From: Dactylellina haptotyla
Lineage: Eukaryota > Ascomycota > Orbiliomycetes > Orbiliales > Orbiliaceae
Assembly (NCBI GenBank): GCA_031310005.1
Contig: CM062388.1
Location: 744,001-808,000, forward strand
Reading direction: 5' to 3'
DNA length: 64,000 nt
How positions within the stretch are numbered: the stretch's first letter is position 1; every line of letters starts with the position of its first letter. A model generated the notes under the pieces. It had not been told where the DNA came from. It saw nothing but the letters and a program-made list of their open reading frames with translations, and did no database searches. Shown one piece after another: positions 1-10,544 of the stretch. The position numbers and the translations under genes are program-made.

Positions 1-1243
1 TAGACGCGGACTTCAAAGTGCTTATGCCACAACTTAATAAATTGGCAAGTAGCTAGCAGCGTTGGAAGTCTAGGAATGAGCAGCAAACTGCCCGTCTGGC
101 TCCGGGACTAGAAGTCTAGCAATTAGCTGATAAAAATAATATTCCAATACAGAATTTTGTCCCTGAGCATGCAGATCTATACTCACAAGCCTAAAAACCC
201 CAAAATATCCAGAAGGGATCTTTCACAGACTCGATTCGCTTCGATCAACGAAGTTTAACGCCTGTCTTTTGACTAAGCTGAGTACGACCTACAGACAAAT
301 CTCTAGATACACTAGTAGTCTTCGCATCAATAAAAATTGGATCAGGTGATCCGCAAAAGCCAAAATCTTAGGAGACCGAGTGTCAGTATGTAGGTAAGTG
401 AGGTGCCCTGCATGTTTGGTCACAAATATTAACCGGTATAACCTGGATATGCATATACATGTTTTGTGTTTTTTGGAAACAAGAACTAATTTCTTTCCCT
501 CCCTCTCCATTCAACTCTCCTAGTCCCTCGAAGTTACCACTCTTCTCTATCTCACAGCAGTTAATCTGTGTACTGGATTCCTCGCAGCTCTAGCGATCTC
601 TATGACTGCTAATCGGCCGTCAGTATGCATTTATGTACTAGACGGACCGTCCAGCAGCAACACTGCCACTCTTCAACCCAACACATCCCATTGTCACAAC
701 ATTCTCACTGCTGAGTTCACCATCTCCCTCTACAGATCTATTCTCTCGCATTGTAATCGGAAATGGCACCCCCGATCTCTGTCCACTCTACCTTAGCCTT
801 TCCTTTACCGTCTCTAACTAACAGAGCGAATTTCCCATCTTTCCCCAAATCAGACCTCCTGTCATCAGGCTACAGTTGCATATGCAACCTGCTGACAGCC
901 AAGAAAAGGTCCGTCAACTAACCGGAGGTAGATATGCTTAATAACTCCGTTTTCTCCGCCGGCGAAGATTCCGGAACGTAGAAAACCCCTTTATAGACAG
1001 TTGATCTTTCTAGAACGTAGATTATATATATTTTCGTGCATTTCTCTCGTGAAGTTTTTCGAAATTCCTGTGATTAGTAACGTAACCTTAACCTTTGCCT
1101 ACTCGCATGCATCCGACCAACTAAACTCAATATTGCAATCAGATCCCCACAAGCGAGCGAACACGCGACAAACCCCAACCCGGTAGCTTCCAGCTCCATC
1201 TCCGACATACATCTCGAGCATCAAAATCCGACAAAGCGCCAAA
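1..1243. other. Intergenic, no gene found
   Basis: Short open frames exist on both strands but none shows a recognisable motif, a coherent splice structure or a family resemblance. The last few hundred bases lie just upstream of the SDR gene and presumably hold its promoter. I could not pick out a convincing TATA element. Confidence 0.5.
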
Positions 1244-2384
1244 ATGGTAGCAATAGAAACAATCAAAACGTCCAATGCCGCACTTAAGGGCAAACTTCCC
1301 GCCGGCCTCGTTGCCCTCTTCGGTACGTTCTTGCCGACCCTCACTATACCCCATCGTATATAAATAAATCAATATATGCCTCCCAAAACTCCTACTAACA
1401 TGACATGATTCGCATCTCCAGTCGGCGCAACAAGCGGGATAGGCGAACAGACCCTCCGCACGTTCTACCAGAATGCCCCTTCGCCGCGGGTATACTTTAT
1501 CGGCCGCTCGCAATCCTCAGCGGACAGAATAATCTCCTCCCTGAAACCGTTGAACCCCGAGGGTCATCTGGAATTCATCCAAGCGGACCTAACGCTCCTC
1601 AAAAATGTCGACGAGGCAACGAAAAAGTTCACAGAAAAAGAGAAGGAATTAAACCTCCTAGTCATGTCACAAGGGTTTCTCACCATGGGAGGCAGAGATG
1701 GTAATACTCCCACATATATATACCCCAATTGTAACACCCCATATATATCTCTACAAAAGCTAATAAGTATACCACAACATAGAAACAACAGAAGGCATCG
1801 ACACAAAACTCGCACTGAACTGGTTCTCCCGCGCACGATTAATCCAATCCCTCCTGCCCACCCTCTCCGCTACAGCCTCCAAATCCCCCTTCGGCGCCCG
1901 CGTGGTCTCCGTCCTCGCCGCCGGCCACGAGGGTCCCATAAACTTTGACGACTTCGAGCTCAAAACAACCTTCTCCCTGCGTAACGCCGCTCAACACGCC
2001 GGAAGCGCAAACAGCGCGATGGTAAACTACCTAGCAAAGCAGTACCCGTCCGTGGGATTCGTGCATTCCTATCCAGGCGTCGTAGATACGCCGATGTTAG
2101 AAGCTAGTAAATTCCCTGGGATCGTTAAACTCACCGCGAAGGTGTTGATGCCCGTGTTTAGAGGGTTTATGATCAGTCCCGAGGATAGCGGCGCGCGGCA
2201 TTGTTGGATGGCGACGGATGAGAAGTTCAAGACGGGTGGGTGGAATATGGATAGTGATAACGAGGAGAGTGCGGCAGCAAAGAAGTCTTATGAGAAGGGG
2301 TATTGTGATGAGGCGGTGGGGGAGAAGGTATGGAAGTTGACCTCGGAGGTATTTGAGAAGGTAGAGAAGGAGGGGAAGGCATGA
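1244..2384 (+). CDS. Short-chain dehydrogenase/reductase (fungal SDR)
   Basis: Predicted NAD(P)-dependent oxidoreductase of 319 residues in three exons: 1244-1322, 1423-1 onward i.e. 1422-1700, and 1783-2384. The start is the ATG at 1244, and frames join across a GTACGT...CCAG intron containing TACTAACA and a GTAATA...ATAG intron. Exon 2 opens with VGATSGIG, the Rossmann TGxxxGIG nucleotide-binding loop. Further on come the segment GRDETTEGIDTKL, VVSVLAAG, and VHSYPGVVDTPM, which follows the usual fold order of SDRs. The classical catalytic YxxxK is not visible at its expected place; a fungal subgroup with this same GRxETTEG motif is known to lack it. The substrate cannot be inferred. The gene is convergent with the glycine-rich gene downstream (about 500 bases between stops). 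The family call is secure and the function is not. Confidence 0.88.
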
Positions 2385-2881
2385 GTGAGTGTGTGAGTGA
2401 GTATATATCTTTCTTTTAATTATTAATTTTGTATATTGTTCGTAGAAGGCGCGGTTACGCAACTTTGATTATATGAATGGAGTAATTTGGTTCATCGGAT
2501 GAACACGCGTGCGCAGCATTGGTCTATCAGACAACTTTCGATGAAAAAGAGCATGCATGCAATGACGCTATGAAATGGAGAAAAAAGCAATGGCCGTGAA
2601 AATCATGACTAGAGATGAGTAGTATGAAATACATTCAAATGTCAAGGACATTCAAGATATGGTGACAGAGTTATGAAAAGTACGTGTATAATTTTTTGTC
2701 TCGTTCCGCCCTTCTCCCAAAAACATATTTCGCAATAAAAGCACAAGATGAGATCAAGGAAATTCATGAAAAAGGAAACCCCATAACGCACCCTGCCCGC
2801 AGCAATGCTCCGATGCCCCCCCTCCGTATTGCGCCCCGATAGATCCTGTTTTACTTACCACGATCGCACTGCAAGATTCAT
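2385..2881. other. Convergent 3' spacer
   Basis: About 500 AT-rich bases between the stop of the SDR gene (+) and the stop of the glycine-rich gene (-). It should hold both 3' untranslated ends. No gene was seen. Confidence 0.5.
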
Positions 2882-4234
2882 TTATAACCAGCGGCCTTTA
2901 CCACCACCACCACCGCCGCCGCCTCCGCCACCACCGCCGCTTCCTTGAACCCATCTATCAACATACCCGCCGCCTCCACCTCCACCTCCACCACCGCCTC
3001 CGCCGCTCTTCATATTCAGCATGTCTGGTCGTCTCTTCTCCTTCTTCGAACCACCACCACCACCGTTCAACGCCTCTGCGTATTGTCCTGGGTAATACCG
3101 ATCATAACGGTCTTCGTACCCATCGTCGTCTTCGTCGTCTTCGCTGGTTGGGCTGCCAAAGTCCTGGGGTCCGCCGCCGCCGCCTCCGAGGGTACGTCTC
3201 ATCTCGGCCTCGAGCATATACCCCCTCGACGAACTTCGCGAGCCGTATTTCTTCTCGTATTCTTGACGATTCTTAGCTTGCTGTACTCGTTCTCTCTCGG
3301 CGGCATAGAGCGCCTTGACATCGGAATCACGCGAGGACTCCGACGTCATGCTATTTGATCGGATGGGTGGCATACCGGGATGGTAGCTGTGGCGCATCTG
3401 CGGGCCACCGCCGTTACCGCCGCCGCCGCCGCCGGCTCCTCCGCTGTGGAGCCTCAGTGGGAGGGGTTTGTTCTTTCCGCCGCCGCCGCCCTCGACGTTC
3501 TCTTTGCTGCCGACGGGGACCAGTTGTTTACTCATCTTGTCGCCTGGAGGGCCGTTTCCTGTCGGCGAGGGGAACTGGCCGGGCATGTACATTTCTCCTG
3601 TGTATTTCCTGGGGAAATTGGCGCTGGCCGGGCGCGGGGGTTGGGTGTGTCGGTTCGGTTTGCCACCCAATTTATCGGATTTTTCAACCATGACGCCGTC
3701 GCTGCCGACGTCGTCGTCGTCTGGGAGCTCGCCGGTCTCCATCATCCGGCGTTCCTTTTCGAACATCTCACGTTCGGTCCAGACGAGATCCTGTTCGATA
3801 CGGAGCACTTCGTTCTGCGCTGTGACGAGCGCCTGTTGCGCCCGGATGAGATGGCGGGCCTGGTAAGCCCACTTTTGGGAGAGCACATCCTGCGGTGGGA
3901 GTCTGGGTTTGAAGCCATAAGGGTCGTAGAGAGCCTGGGGGCCGGTTTCTCCAGAGTGGCCGGACCGATGGCCGTGAGAGGGTGGTGGAGTCGGCATTGG
4001 AGTTGCGCTGTTGCCGTGGGATGAGTTGGGTGAGTTGGGCGCTCCTGCGGGAGGGATGAGACCGCCTGGTGGTCCTTTGGACGAGCCTGCGTGCGATAGT
4101 TGAGCTTTCTGTGATGGTGGGCCTCCGAGTCCTCCGAGTCCTCCAAGTCCGCCGAGTGAGCCTAATCCGCCGAGTCCTCCGTTGTTACCGTTGGTGCTTC
4201 CAAGGTTGAGGGTGAGCGGACGACGGGGTGGCAT
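2882..4234 (-). CDS. Glycine-rich coiled-coil protein
   Basis: Single-exon frame of 450 residues starting at the ATG at 4234. No known domain was recognised. The N-terminal 40 residues carry GGLGGLG repeats and the next 70 are Pro/Ser rich. Residues about 115-166 form a charged, Gln/Glu-rich likely coiled coil containing TEREMFEKERRMM. The remainder is low complexity: an acidic EDDEDDDGYEDRYD patch and several pure glycine tracts near the C-terminus, encoded by GGN runs. The coiled coil resembles that of the larger protein at 12708-14957 on the same strand, so the two are probably diverged paralogues. A long pyrimidine-rich stretch (in the sense of this gene) lies 430-570 bases upstream, a common fungal promoter feature. 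Polyglycine tracts can vary in length between strains, so the exact C-terminus is uncertain. The function is unknown. Confidence 0.7.
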   Translation of the reverse strand: MPPRRPLTLNLGSTNGNNGGLGGLGSLGGLGGLGGLGGPPSQKAQLSHAGSSKGPPGGLIPPAGAPNSPNSSHGNSATPMPTPPPSHGHRSGHSGETGPQALYDPYGFKPRLPPQDVLSQKWAYQARHLIRAQQALVTAQNEVLRIEQDLVWTEREMFEKERRMMETGELPDDDDVGSDGVMVEKSDKLGGKPNRHTQPPRPASANFPRKYTGEMYMPGQFPSPTGNGPPGDKMSKQLVPVGSKENVEGGGGGKNKPLPLRLHSGGAGGGGGGNGGGPQMRHSYHPGMPPIRSNSMTSESSRDSDVKALYAAERERVQQAKNRQEYEKKYGSRSSSRGYMLEAEMRRTLGGGGGGPQDFGSPTSEDDEDDDGYEDRYDRYYPGQYAEALNGGGGGSKKEKRRPDMLNMKSGGGGGGGGGGGGGYVDRWVQGSGGGGGGGGGGGGGKGRWL

Positions 4235-5460
4235 TGTATTATTTATTTAGCTATTTAAATGAGATATCAAAAGAAGCCGAATTGTGACTGGCGGGACGAA
4301 AAGCCTGTTTTGAGTCGGCTGCGTGTGTTGGGACGGACACTTGTCTCGAACGCACTCGGCCAAAGTGCAGAAAACGACTGGGCAAAAAGCAAGTCTGGCA
4401 AGCCAATCTGCCCCCTCAAAAGTAAGATCGACTGGCTGCTGGAAAGAGAGAGGCGGTCGCCGGAGGGAGGCTGTCAAACAAAAAGCACCGTCGTTCCGCT
4501 AAGGGCAAGAGCCAGAGAGCAAGCAGAGGCGGACGGACAGCCAGGCCGGTGTCTCTCGGCGGGGGCGGGAGGAACTGAATCTGACTCCCTGGGATTGATA
4601 GGAAGAGCGGAGGGGTGAAGGAATCCGACGAGAGTTGAAAAACCTTCAGCTTCGTCTTATCCTATAATCGGTAGAGGGGAAGAGGAGGGAGGGAGAGAAA
4701 GGGACGAAGAAGATGTGAGCGAGAAATAATAATAGAGAAGGCTGCTGCTTCGCCTCTCTATCTGCCTCTCTCTTCTTTCGCTGCGAACCGGTGTCTTCCT
4801 CGCATATATTTTTTTCTCTCTCTTTCGCTCTTGCTCTCTTTTGCTCACCGCCTTCCTTGTGATAAGGCTACGGATGCCTTTTGGGCGGATAACCCAATCG
4901 TCCAATTGGCCGGGTTGAATGCCACAGCTACTCATGCACTACCCTCACTCGTGCGCTTTAATGTCCTCAACGGCTGCAAACATCGCCTGCTGGGCATCGA
5001 GCTAATGTTCTGCAGTCAGCCATGTTTAATTTCTAACGTCTCGCACAGATTGTGATATTTTTTTTCTTCCCTCTTGCCAGAATAATCAGAGACAATTGGT
5101 CATTAGGATATTCGACGACGGTGGAGCGAGCTCTATTATTGGAGCTTTGCTGCTGCAGAGGCATTATATTCATGCCCAATACAGCGTAGATCCTTGCAGC
5201 TAATTGGGAGGCGACAGGGAGCTGCGGGTCAAACTGTGCAGCGGGGCTGTTTCGAATCTCTCTGCAGTCGAAAAGGTGGTTTGAGCCTGGTTGTGTTGGA
5301 TTCCGGTATCTTTGATGTCGCGAACCGTTTATATACGGGCACGTCCAGCCGCCGCTCATGGTCTAACATGTATCGATGTCTGATGTTTGGAGGTCGACGA
5401 TGCGATCCGGGCGAAGGCGGCGACACAGGCCCAACCTCACGCAACACATCCGGCTGAGCG
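4235..5460. promoter_or_regulatory. Upstream region of the glycine-rich gene with purine/pyrimidine tracts
   Basis: No gene is seen. Around 4667-4740 the plus strand is strongly purine rich, which is a CT-rich tract on the coding strand of the minus-strand gene. At 4740-4855 the plus strand becomes CT rich. Fungal promoters often carry such CT tracts just before transcription starts, so this is the likely promoter and leader of the gene at 2882-4234. Open frames here look like chance frames in biased sequence. Confidence 0.45.
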
Positions 5461-5482
5461 TGCGCTGGACCTGGAGCTGTCA

Positions 5483-5490
5483 ACTATAAA
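5483..5490 (+). promoter_or_regulatory. TATA-like element without a clear gene
   Basis: The sequence ACTATAAAAGGGC is followed within about 30-100 bases by C/T-rich sequence, the layout of a strong fungal core promoter. A similar TATAAAAGGG box precedes the gene at 47153. No solid coding sequence follows; the only candidate is the weak frame starting at 5751. Confidence 0.4.
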
Positions 5491-5750
5491 AGGGCAGCTT
5501 TCAACAGTCAGGCTTCGTTCCTTCCGTTCCTCCTTCATAGTTCTATCCCCACCAAACTTAGTTTCTTTACAACTATCGTCTCCATATAGTTTTCGTCATC
5601 ATCATCGGACGTATAATTAAACCAATTAAGTTCATTAAGTGCTTCAAATAACCTCCCTACGCCTTATATAGCTTGTGGTGGCCCTTCCACTAGTCCCCTC
5701 GCGCCTTCAGTCCAAGGCGTGGCCATCAACCTGGCGACCCTTACTGATCT

Positions 5751-6106
5751 ATGCTATATACCCTGACGCGTAAATATACAGTCGCGTTCAGTACTAATCT
5801 ATCTATCCTGAAGATGATCCCTAATATGAATAAGTCAGCAACTGCTGTAACGCTATACTAATGACCTAAAATGGGAAGATATCCAGTTATGGCACTGAGA
5901 CCAAGAAAGCAGCCACGAAAGATAAATACTATGTACCGTTTGAAGGAGAAGTGGGTGACGGCTTTGACGAAGCCCCATCCCCGATACGTCTCTCTGTAGA
6001 TGTGTCTACTGCGTGGAAGAAGTGGCTGGATATCATCCTAAGAAATCTCTCTAAATATAGAATCTACTGGATCAATACCATGAGATCATACTATGGTCTT
6101 CCATAA
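5751..6106 (+). pseudogene. Possible small gene or gene remnant, weak
   Basis: An ATG at 5751 opens a 36-codon frame. A second frame continues from 5879 to a stop at 6106 with 75 sense codons, including PFEGEVGDGFDEAPSP and STAWKKWLDIILRNLSKY, which look more protein-like than chance. The two frames are in phase if 5847-5878 is removed: it begins GTAACG, contains TACTAATGAC like a branch point, and ends AAG. At 32 bases it would be unusually short for an intron. No homologue was recognised. It lies about 260 bases after the orphan TATA element. It could be a real small gene, an exon of a decayed gene, or chance. Confidence 0.2.
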
Positions 6107-8972
6107 TCGATCGAAATGGAAACGGAGCGAAACATATCCGAAATGCATGGAAATTCAGAATGATCTAGAAACTTACTAGCCAGTATCTAGAAAGTCTATG
6201 GAGACAGTATTTCTATAATTATCCCACTTCTAAAGGCATCACCACCGCCTTATCTCTCATTCTCCTTGACAGCCAAAAATACAATATACATGGCCTATTT
6301 ACTATTTCATTAACGTCGGTAGCACATAGACGACGTTTAGCGCCGCCGAATATATTAATATCTGACCTCCAGGTAATACCTATTGGACTCGTGACGAAGA
6401 CAATGACGAAAACAATGATGAAGTTCGCCTAACGCCGCCCAGTGACGAAGTACATGACACTGAACTTTCACGATTTTTCATATCGTCAATATTATCTTAA
6501 AGCATTCTTGTCAACGAAGCGCTTACAGATTGTTTCCATCTATTCCTTGCCCAATATAACGACATCCAGTCGTGATTCCTTGCCAAAGACTTCATGTGAT
6601 ACTTACTTTATCAAAAGTAGGACACGAGATCTGTTTAAGTTTAAAAATATATATTTCGCCTATTGAACACCAATTAATGAGTATATAGGTGCCGATATTC
6701 ATTCATCCACGATTATAATAGAGATCATATCACATCACCCGTTATGTCTGAGGTGGGTTCTGGGTGGGATTAAATAGTGATCGGGACTGCCAAATATACA
6801 CTTGGGTGGGAAATTTATTTTTTATATGCCTGGCTCTTGGTGGCCGACTAGAAATTACGAGAGCTGCCTGACCTCAACCTGTTCATCCTCTTTCCTCGCG
6901 GACAACCAACCAACCATCCCCGACCCCAACGTTTCGACCACTCTAGTAATAATCTACGTCACAAAATTTGAAGTATCACCAAATAAAACGTTACATGGCC
7001 GAAGTAAACCAAGCACCATATAAAGACACTAAAGAATTCATAATATGAAATAACACTGGAAGTATACAAAATGCGAACGAATCTTAAGGAACTCGCTCAG
7101 ATGATATATAGCCTGTCGCAGGCCGGTAGAAGAAAAAGCGTTACGCCGATCTGGATGTGAACTCTATCGCGACTTCACTCGAGTATCATGAGCCTCTTTC
7201 TTAGCCGTTAACACACCTTCTGTTTCACGTGCTTATTTACAAGCGTGGTGGCTTTCCCCTTATCTATGATGCAAAACAGGACTGCGGCGGCGAAGGCACG
7301 GAGAACGGTACGATCATCGTAGAAGGGAAAGGTGTAGTTAACTACACGAGATCCCATGTTGAAGCGGTTGAAGAACTCGAGCTGGGCCAAAGGGTCCTAA
7401 GGGCATGTAAGAGACAAGACGCAAAACTGGCACTGGCGATCCTTAAACAATAACCATCTAATACTACGAGAAAGGCACGCTTCAGGTTGCCTGCCTTGGC
7501 CAGATAATGATCTGATACCTATTCACGATCATCTACTACCATGATAAAAACACCTACAAACATGAGGTTGGATAGGAGAAATTTGCGAGTTCTTACATCA
7601 CCATGATCAAAGCACCGAAAACACCAAGTTCTCCCCAATGACCCGGTTTTCTTTGTAATGTCAAGATTACTACGAATTAAAAAGGATAAACCCCATCGAC
7701 AGCATCTTTAATGTTTTGGTGGACATATTTTCTATCGTACCAAATATGTCTACAAGGGACCGCCCGGGTTTCAGACGCAAACCTTGAATATTGAACGATC
7801 AAGGCCAGCAGTCAGGCAGGACTCGTCGACTTTATGGAGCTCACTCTACGATATAGAGAACACTGGAACTTTTATACACATCAACATTTACAACATCAAA
7901 ATGGACTCCAACTAGAAAGACTCCAATGATATCATATACATTATTTTTTGGCCTCGAAAATCAGTTTCTAGCATGGTCGAAAGTTTGCCCATTTAAACGT
8001 ATTCCACAAAATAGGCGTCCGATACACGCACCAGCAAGATGGTACCCACTGGCAAAGCCGCGATTGACGATCGCATAACGGAAATTCACAAGTATGACGC
8101 ACGTGGCTTGTTGAGGGCTATCATGATGAGGGGTGTTAAGTGAATAGCTGCAACTACTCTTAAATAGCATCTCCTACAGAAAATGCTTCAAAATCGGTGG
8201 ATCCGGGGACACCAGCATCCCATATTCCAAGCTCGGAGAGAAATCCTCTCAACAATGGTTTATAAACAACCGGTTAGACAGCATTGCGATGAGAGGCGAC
8301 GGTAACTGGAGATTCGGCATATGACCAATTTACACGCATCACGTGGGAGTACCTTTTAAAATCAAAGGATGAAATATTAACATCTATACAAAGATAAAAA
8401 TGGCATAAAAAAGAAAATACACTCACCACATTCTAAATTTTCATATAAACAATTGTAAACCAGACACCCAAATCATGGTTATGTAACATATAAATAACAG
8501 TATTGAATACTTTTATATATAACTTGATTTATACAAACGAATGCTCTCCCAGAAAGATACATACAAGTCATCATACATAGGGAAAAGGAATGCACTAATG
8601 TTTAATGCCGAACTCCCAACGAAATTCTGTTTAAACAATTACAGAAGACGCCCACACCATGATCAACCGCGGCCGCAGCCCGTAAATGGCACTTGTTTCG
8701 AATTTCTTGAAAGCTAGGCTACAACAGTCTCTGTCAGGCTCTATGGGACAACCGTGTTGTAGATCAACATGGTAGTATGAGGGGATTATTTAGACTTTAC
8801 CGACTATAGATACAAATCCTTTCATCCCGGCGCTGAAAGATTTGCGTCTGGGTGACTCGTTCCCTACATTTTCTGGCGCGGCTGACGAACTGCGAAAATT
8901 CGATTCTGCGGGCGACGACCATTGTGAAGCGCGAGGCCTCCCATTTTATAGAGGAGGAACAGTCACTGGTAT
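6107..8972. other. AT-rich gene-poor island
   Basis: Nearly 3 kb of AT-rich sequence with only short unconvincing frames on both strands. It ends next to the tRNA-like sequence and the integrase fossil, and it looks like degraded repeat DNA of the kind left by repeat-induced mutation, although I could not identify its source. No RNA gene or intact element was found in it. Confidence 0.45.
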
Positions 8973-9043
8973 GCGGTTGTGGTTTAGTGGTAAAATTCGT
9001 TGTTGCCATCGACGAGCCCCGGGTTCAATTGCCGGCAGACGCA
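8973..9043 (+). tRNA. tRNA-Gly(GCC)-like sequence, probably a pseudogene
   Basis: The 71 bases fold as a glycine tRNA. The acceptor is GCGGTTG against CAGACGC, the D-arm GTTTAGTGGTAAAAT, the anticodon loop TTGCCAT (anticodon GCC) on a CGTTG/CGACG stem, and the T-arm CCGGG-TTCAATT-GCCGG. The A box (TGGTTTAGTGG) is intact and the B box (GGTTCAATT) has A in place of the usual G. There is one acceptor mismatch and one T-stem G-G mismatch, and no T-run follows to terminate RNA polymerase III. CCA follows the discriminator base, which eukaryotic tRNA genes normally do not encode. It is therefore more likely a decayed or retro-copied tRNA than a working gene. Confidence 0.6.
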
Positions 9044-9109
9044 CCACCTGTGAGAGAGATCGGAGAGACTTGTGTTTCCATTGCTACTAACTAACTACAG
9101 GACTAACTA

Positions 9110-9640
9110 TGCCCGGTGGGCTCGAACGTGCACGCAGCGCACCCCGTACCACAGGTGGTTCGCATTTCTCATTGATGATTCGGCTAAGCGGGTGGTGTGA
9201 ATTTGAATATAAAGAAAATGTAGACGCGCAAGCAATCGCGGAATTCCTGTACCGATTGATTACGAGGTTTGGATGCCCCATTAGCCTCACTAGTGATCTC
9301 GGTAGCCAGTTCATTTCAGAAGTAATAAGTGATCTAACCAAAATGATGAATATACTCCACAAATTCAACCCGCCATATTTCCATTGGGCGAATGGAGAAT
9401 TGAAAGGGCCATCGGTACATTGAAATAGATGATAAAAAAGGCCATTCATGATCATAAGGACGATTACCCTGAAGAAACTGAAGAAATATGGAAGGTAGTC
9501 TTCAAGTCTCAGGTACAACTTACCAACTGCCATCACAAAAGCAGCAGCTTTGAGTCTCGGGATTGGAAACACTTCTCGCCATGCATGGTAGTTTGGGGGG
9601 AAACAATGCATTCTACATCATCTTACCATGCCTAAGAGTC
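9110..9640 (+). mobile_element. Fossil LTR-retrotransposon (Ty3/gypsy-like) integrase fragment
   Basis: About 500 bases resemble the catalytic core of an LTR-retrotransposon integrase, with the rve-type order of AEFLYRLITRFGCP, a TSD-G-F segment and an N-G-E-type segment. It is a fragment only: no LTRs, gag or reverse transcriptase were recognised around it, and it is broken by several changes. It sits about 70 bases downstream of the tRNA-Gly-like sequence, in keeping with elements that insert near tRNA genes. It looks old. Confidence 0.6.
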
Positions 9641-9780
9641 TCACGTAACGATAAAGTTTACAGAAGCGACAACCACAGCAATCGTGTATATATAGATATA
9701 TATGTATGTAATTCATTATATTAAATACCCTTAAAAAGAATCAAAAGAGAAATATAAATGATCGCTCAAACACCCCACTT

Positions 9781-10544
9781 TTAAGCACCAGTAACCATCT
9801 TATAACAAACATATCCAGCGGTACCCCAGAGTCCCAATAGACCCGGGTACATAAACGGTGCACCCAAAAATCTACCCTTACCGTTCGGTTTCGTCCGGTT
9901 GACGTATCCGATATGGTATAGCACTCTTCCGAATAACCAGGACGCTCCCGCCACGGCGGCGAATTTAGGGAACATCAAGCCGGAGATGAGGAGGGAGACG
10001 TAGACTGTTTTTTTAGTAATCGATTGTTAGAATATTGAAATTTTGTTGATAATTCGAGTAGTAAGAAGTTAACAGGGGGAGTACATACACTGCGGCAAGT
10101 TCTCGATGAAGTTCATATGCGTTCTCTGCGCGCAGTTGAAGGCGTACTTGTCGTTTCCGAGGGTCGATTCTTCGTGTGTGGCGTACGTGTTAGGGTCTAA
10201 ACATTTGTACATCAAGGTCTCTCGTTAGAAAATACTGGAATTGATATATCGCCTGTTTAGGGCTTCGAGAATTCGCCGAATTATCGTAAGAGAATTTGGA
10301 AAAATGTACGTACATGGAACCTTGGCCTTTGTTCTGGCCTGGCCAACCTTCAAACTGTGCCATTGATTCACAAATGTGCTTGCCAGGGCAGTGATGAGGA
10401 CGTATCTACACCCAGGACGAAAGTTGTCAGCCTTATATTCTCCGATGGCGATGGCCTGTCGAAATGCCAAGCTCTCGCGGCTGGAATTGGATGACGAATT
10501 CGGTTCTCGACGTACCCGTATTCAGCTGGGATAGTAACGTCCAT
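9781..10544 (-). CDS. MAPEG family membrane protein (microsomal GST-3-like)
   Basis: Four exons on the minus strand: 10544-10516, 10405-10314, 10196-10089 and 10004-9781, giving 150 residues, the usual MAPEG length. All junctions keep frame and carry GTACGT, GTACGT and GTATGT donors with TAG or CAG acceptors. The protein starts MDVTIPAEYG. It continues with a first membrane helix YVLITALASTFVNQW, AKVPYPNTYA, the family FNCAQRTHMNFIENLP motif (from about residue 60), a second hydrophobic stretch YVSLLISGLMFP, and WLFGRVLYHIGY, which carries the arginine and tyrosine typical of MGST2/3-type enzymes. A last hydrophobic helix ends the chain. MAPEG proteins are integral to ER or outer mitochondrial membranes, and members act as glutathione transferases or peroxidases on lipophilic substrates; the exact activity here is inferred. 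Confidence 0.9.

Noticed and set aside
20-1000. Frames of 60-75 codons at the window start
   Set aside because: They are short, without motifs, with no splice partner, and their composition matches the surrounding noncoding DNA.
3380-4024. 214-codon plus-strand frame
   Set aside because: It is antisense to the glycine-rich gene and arises from its GC-rich biased codons.
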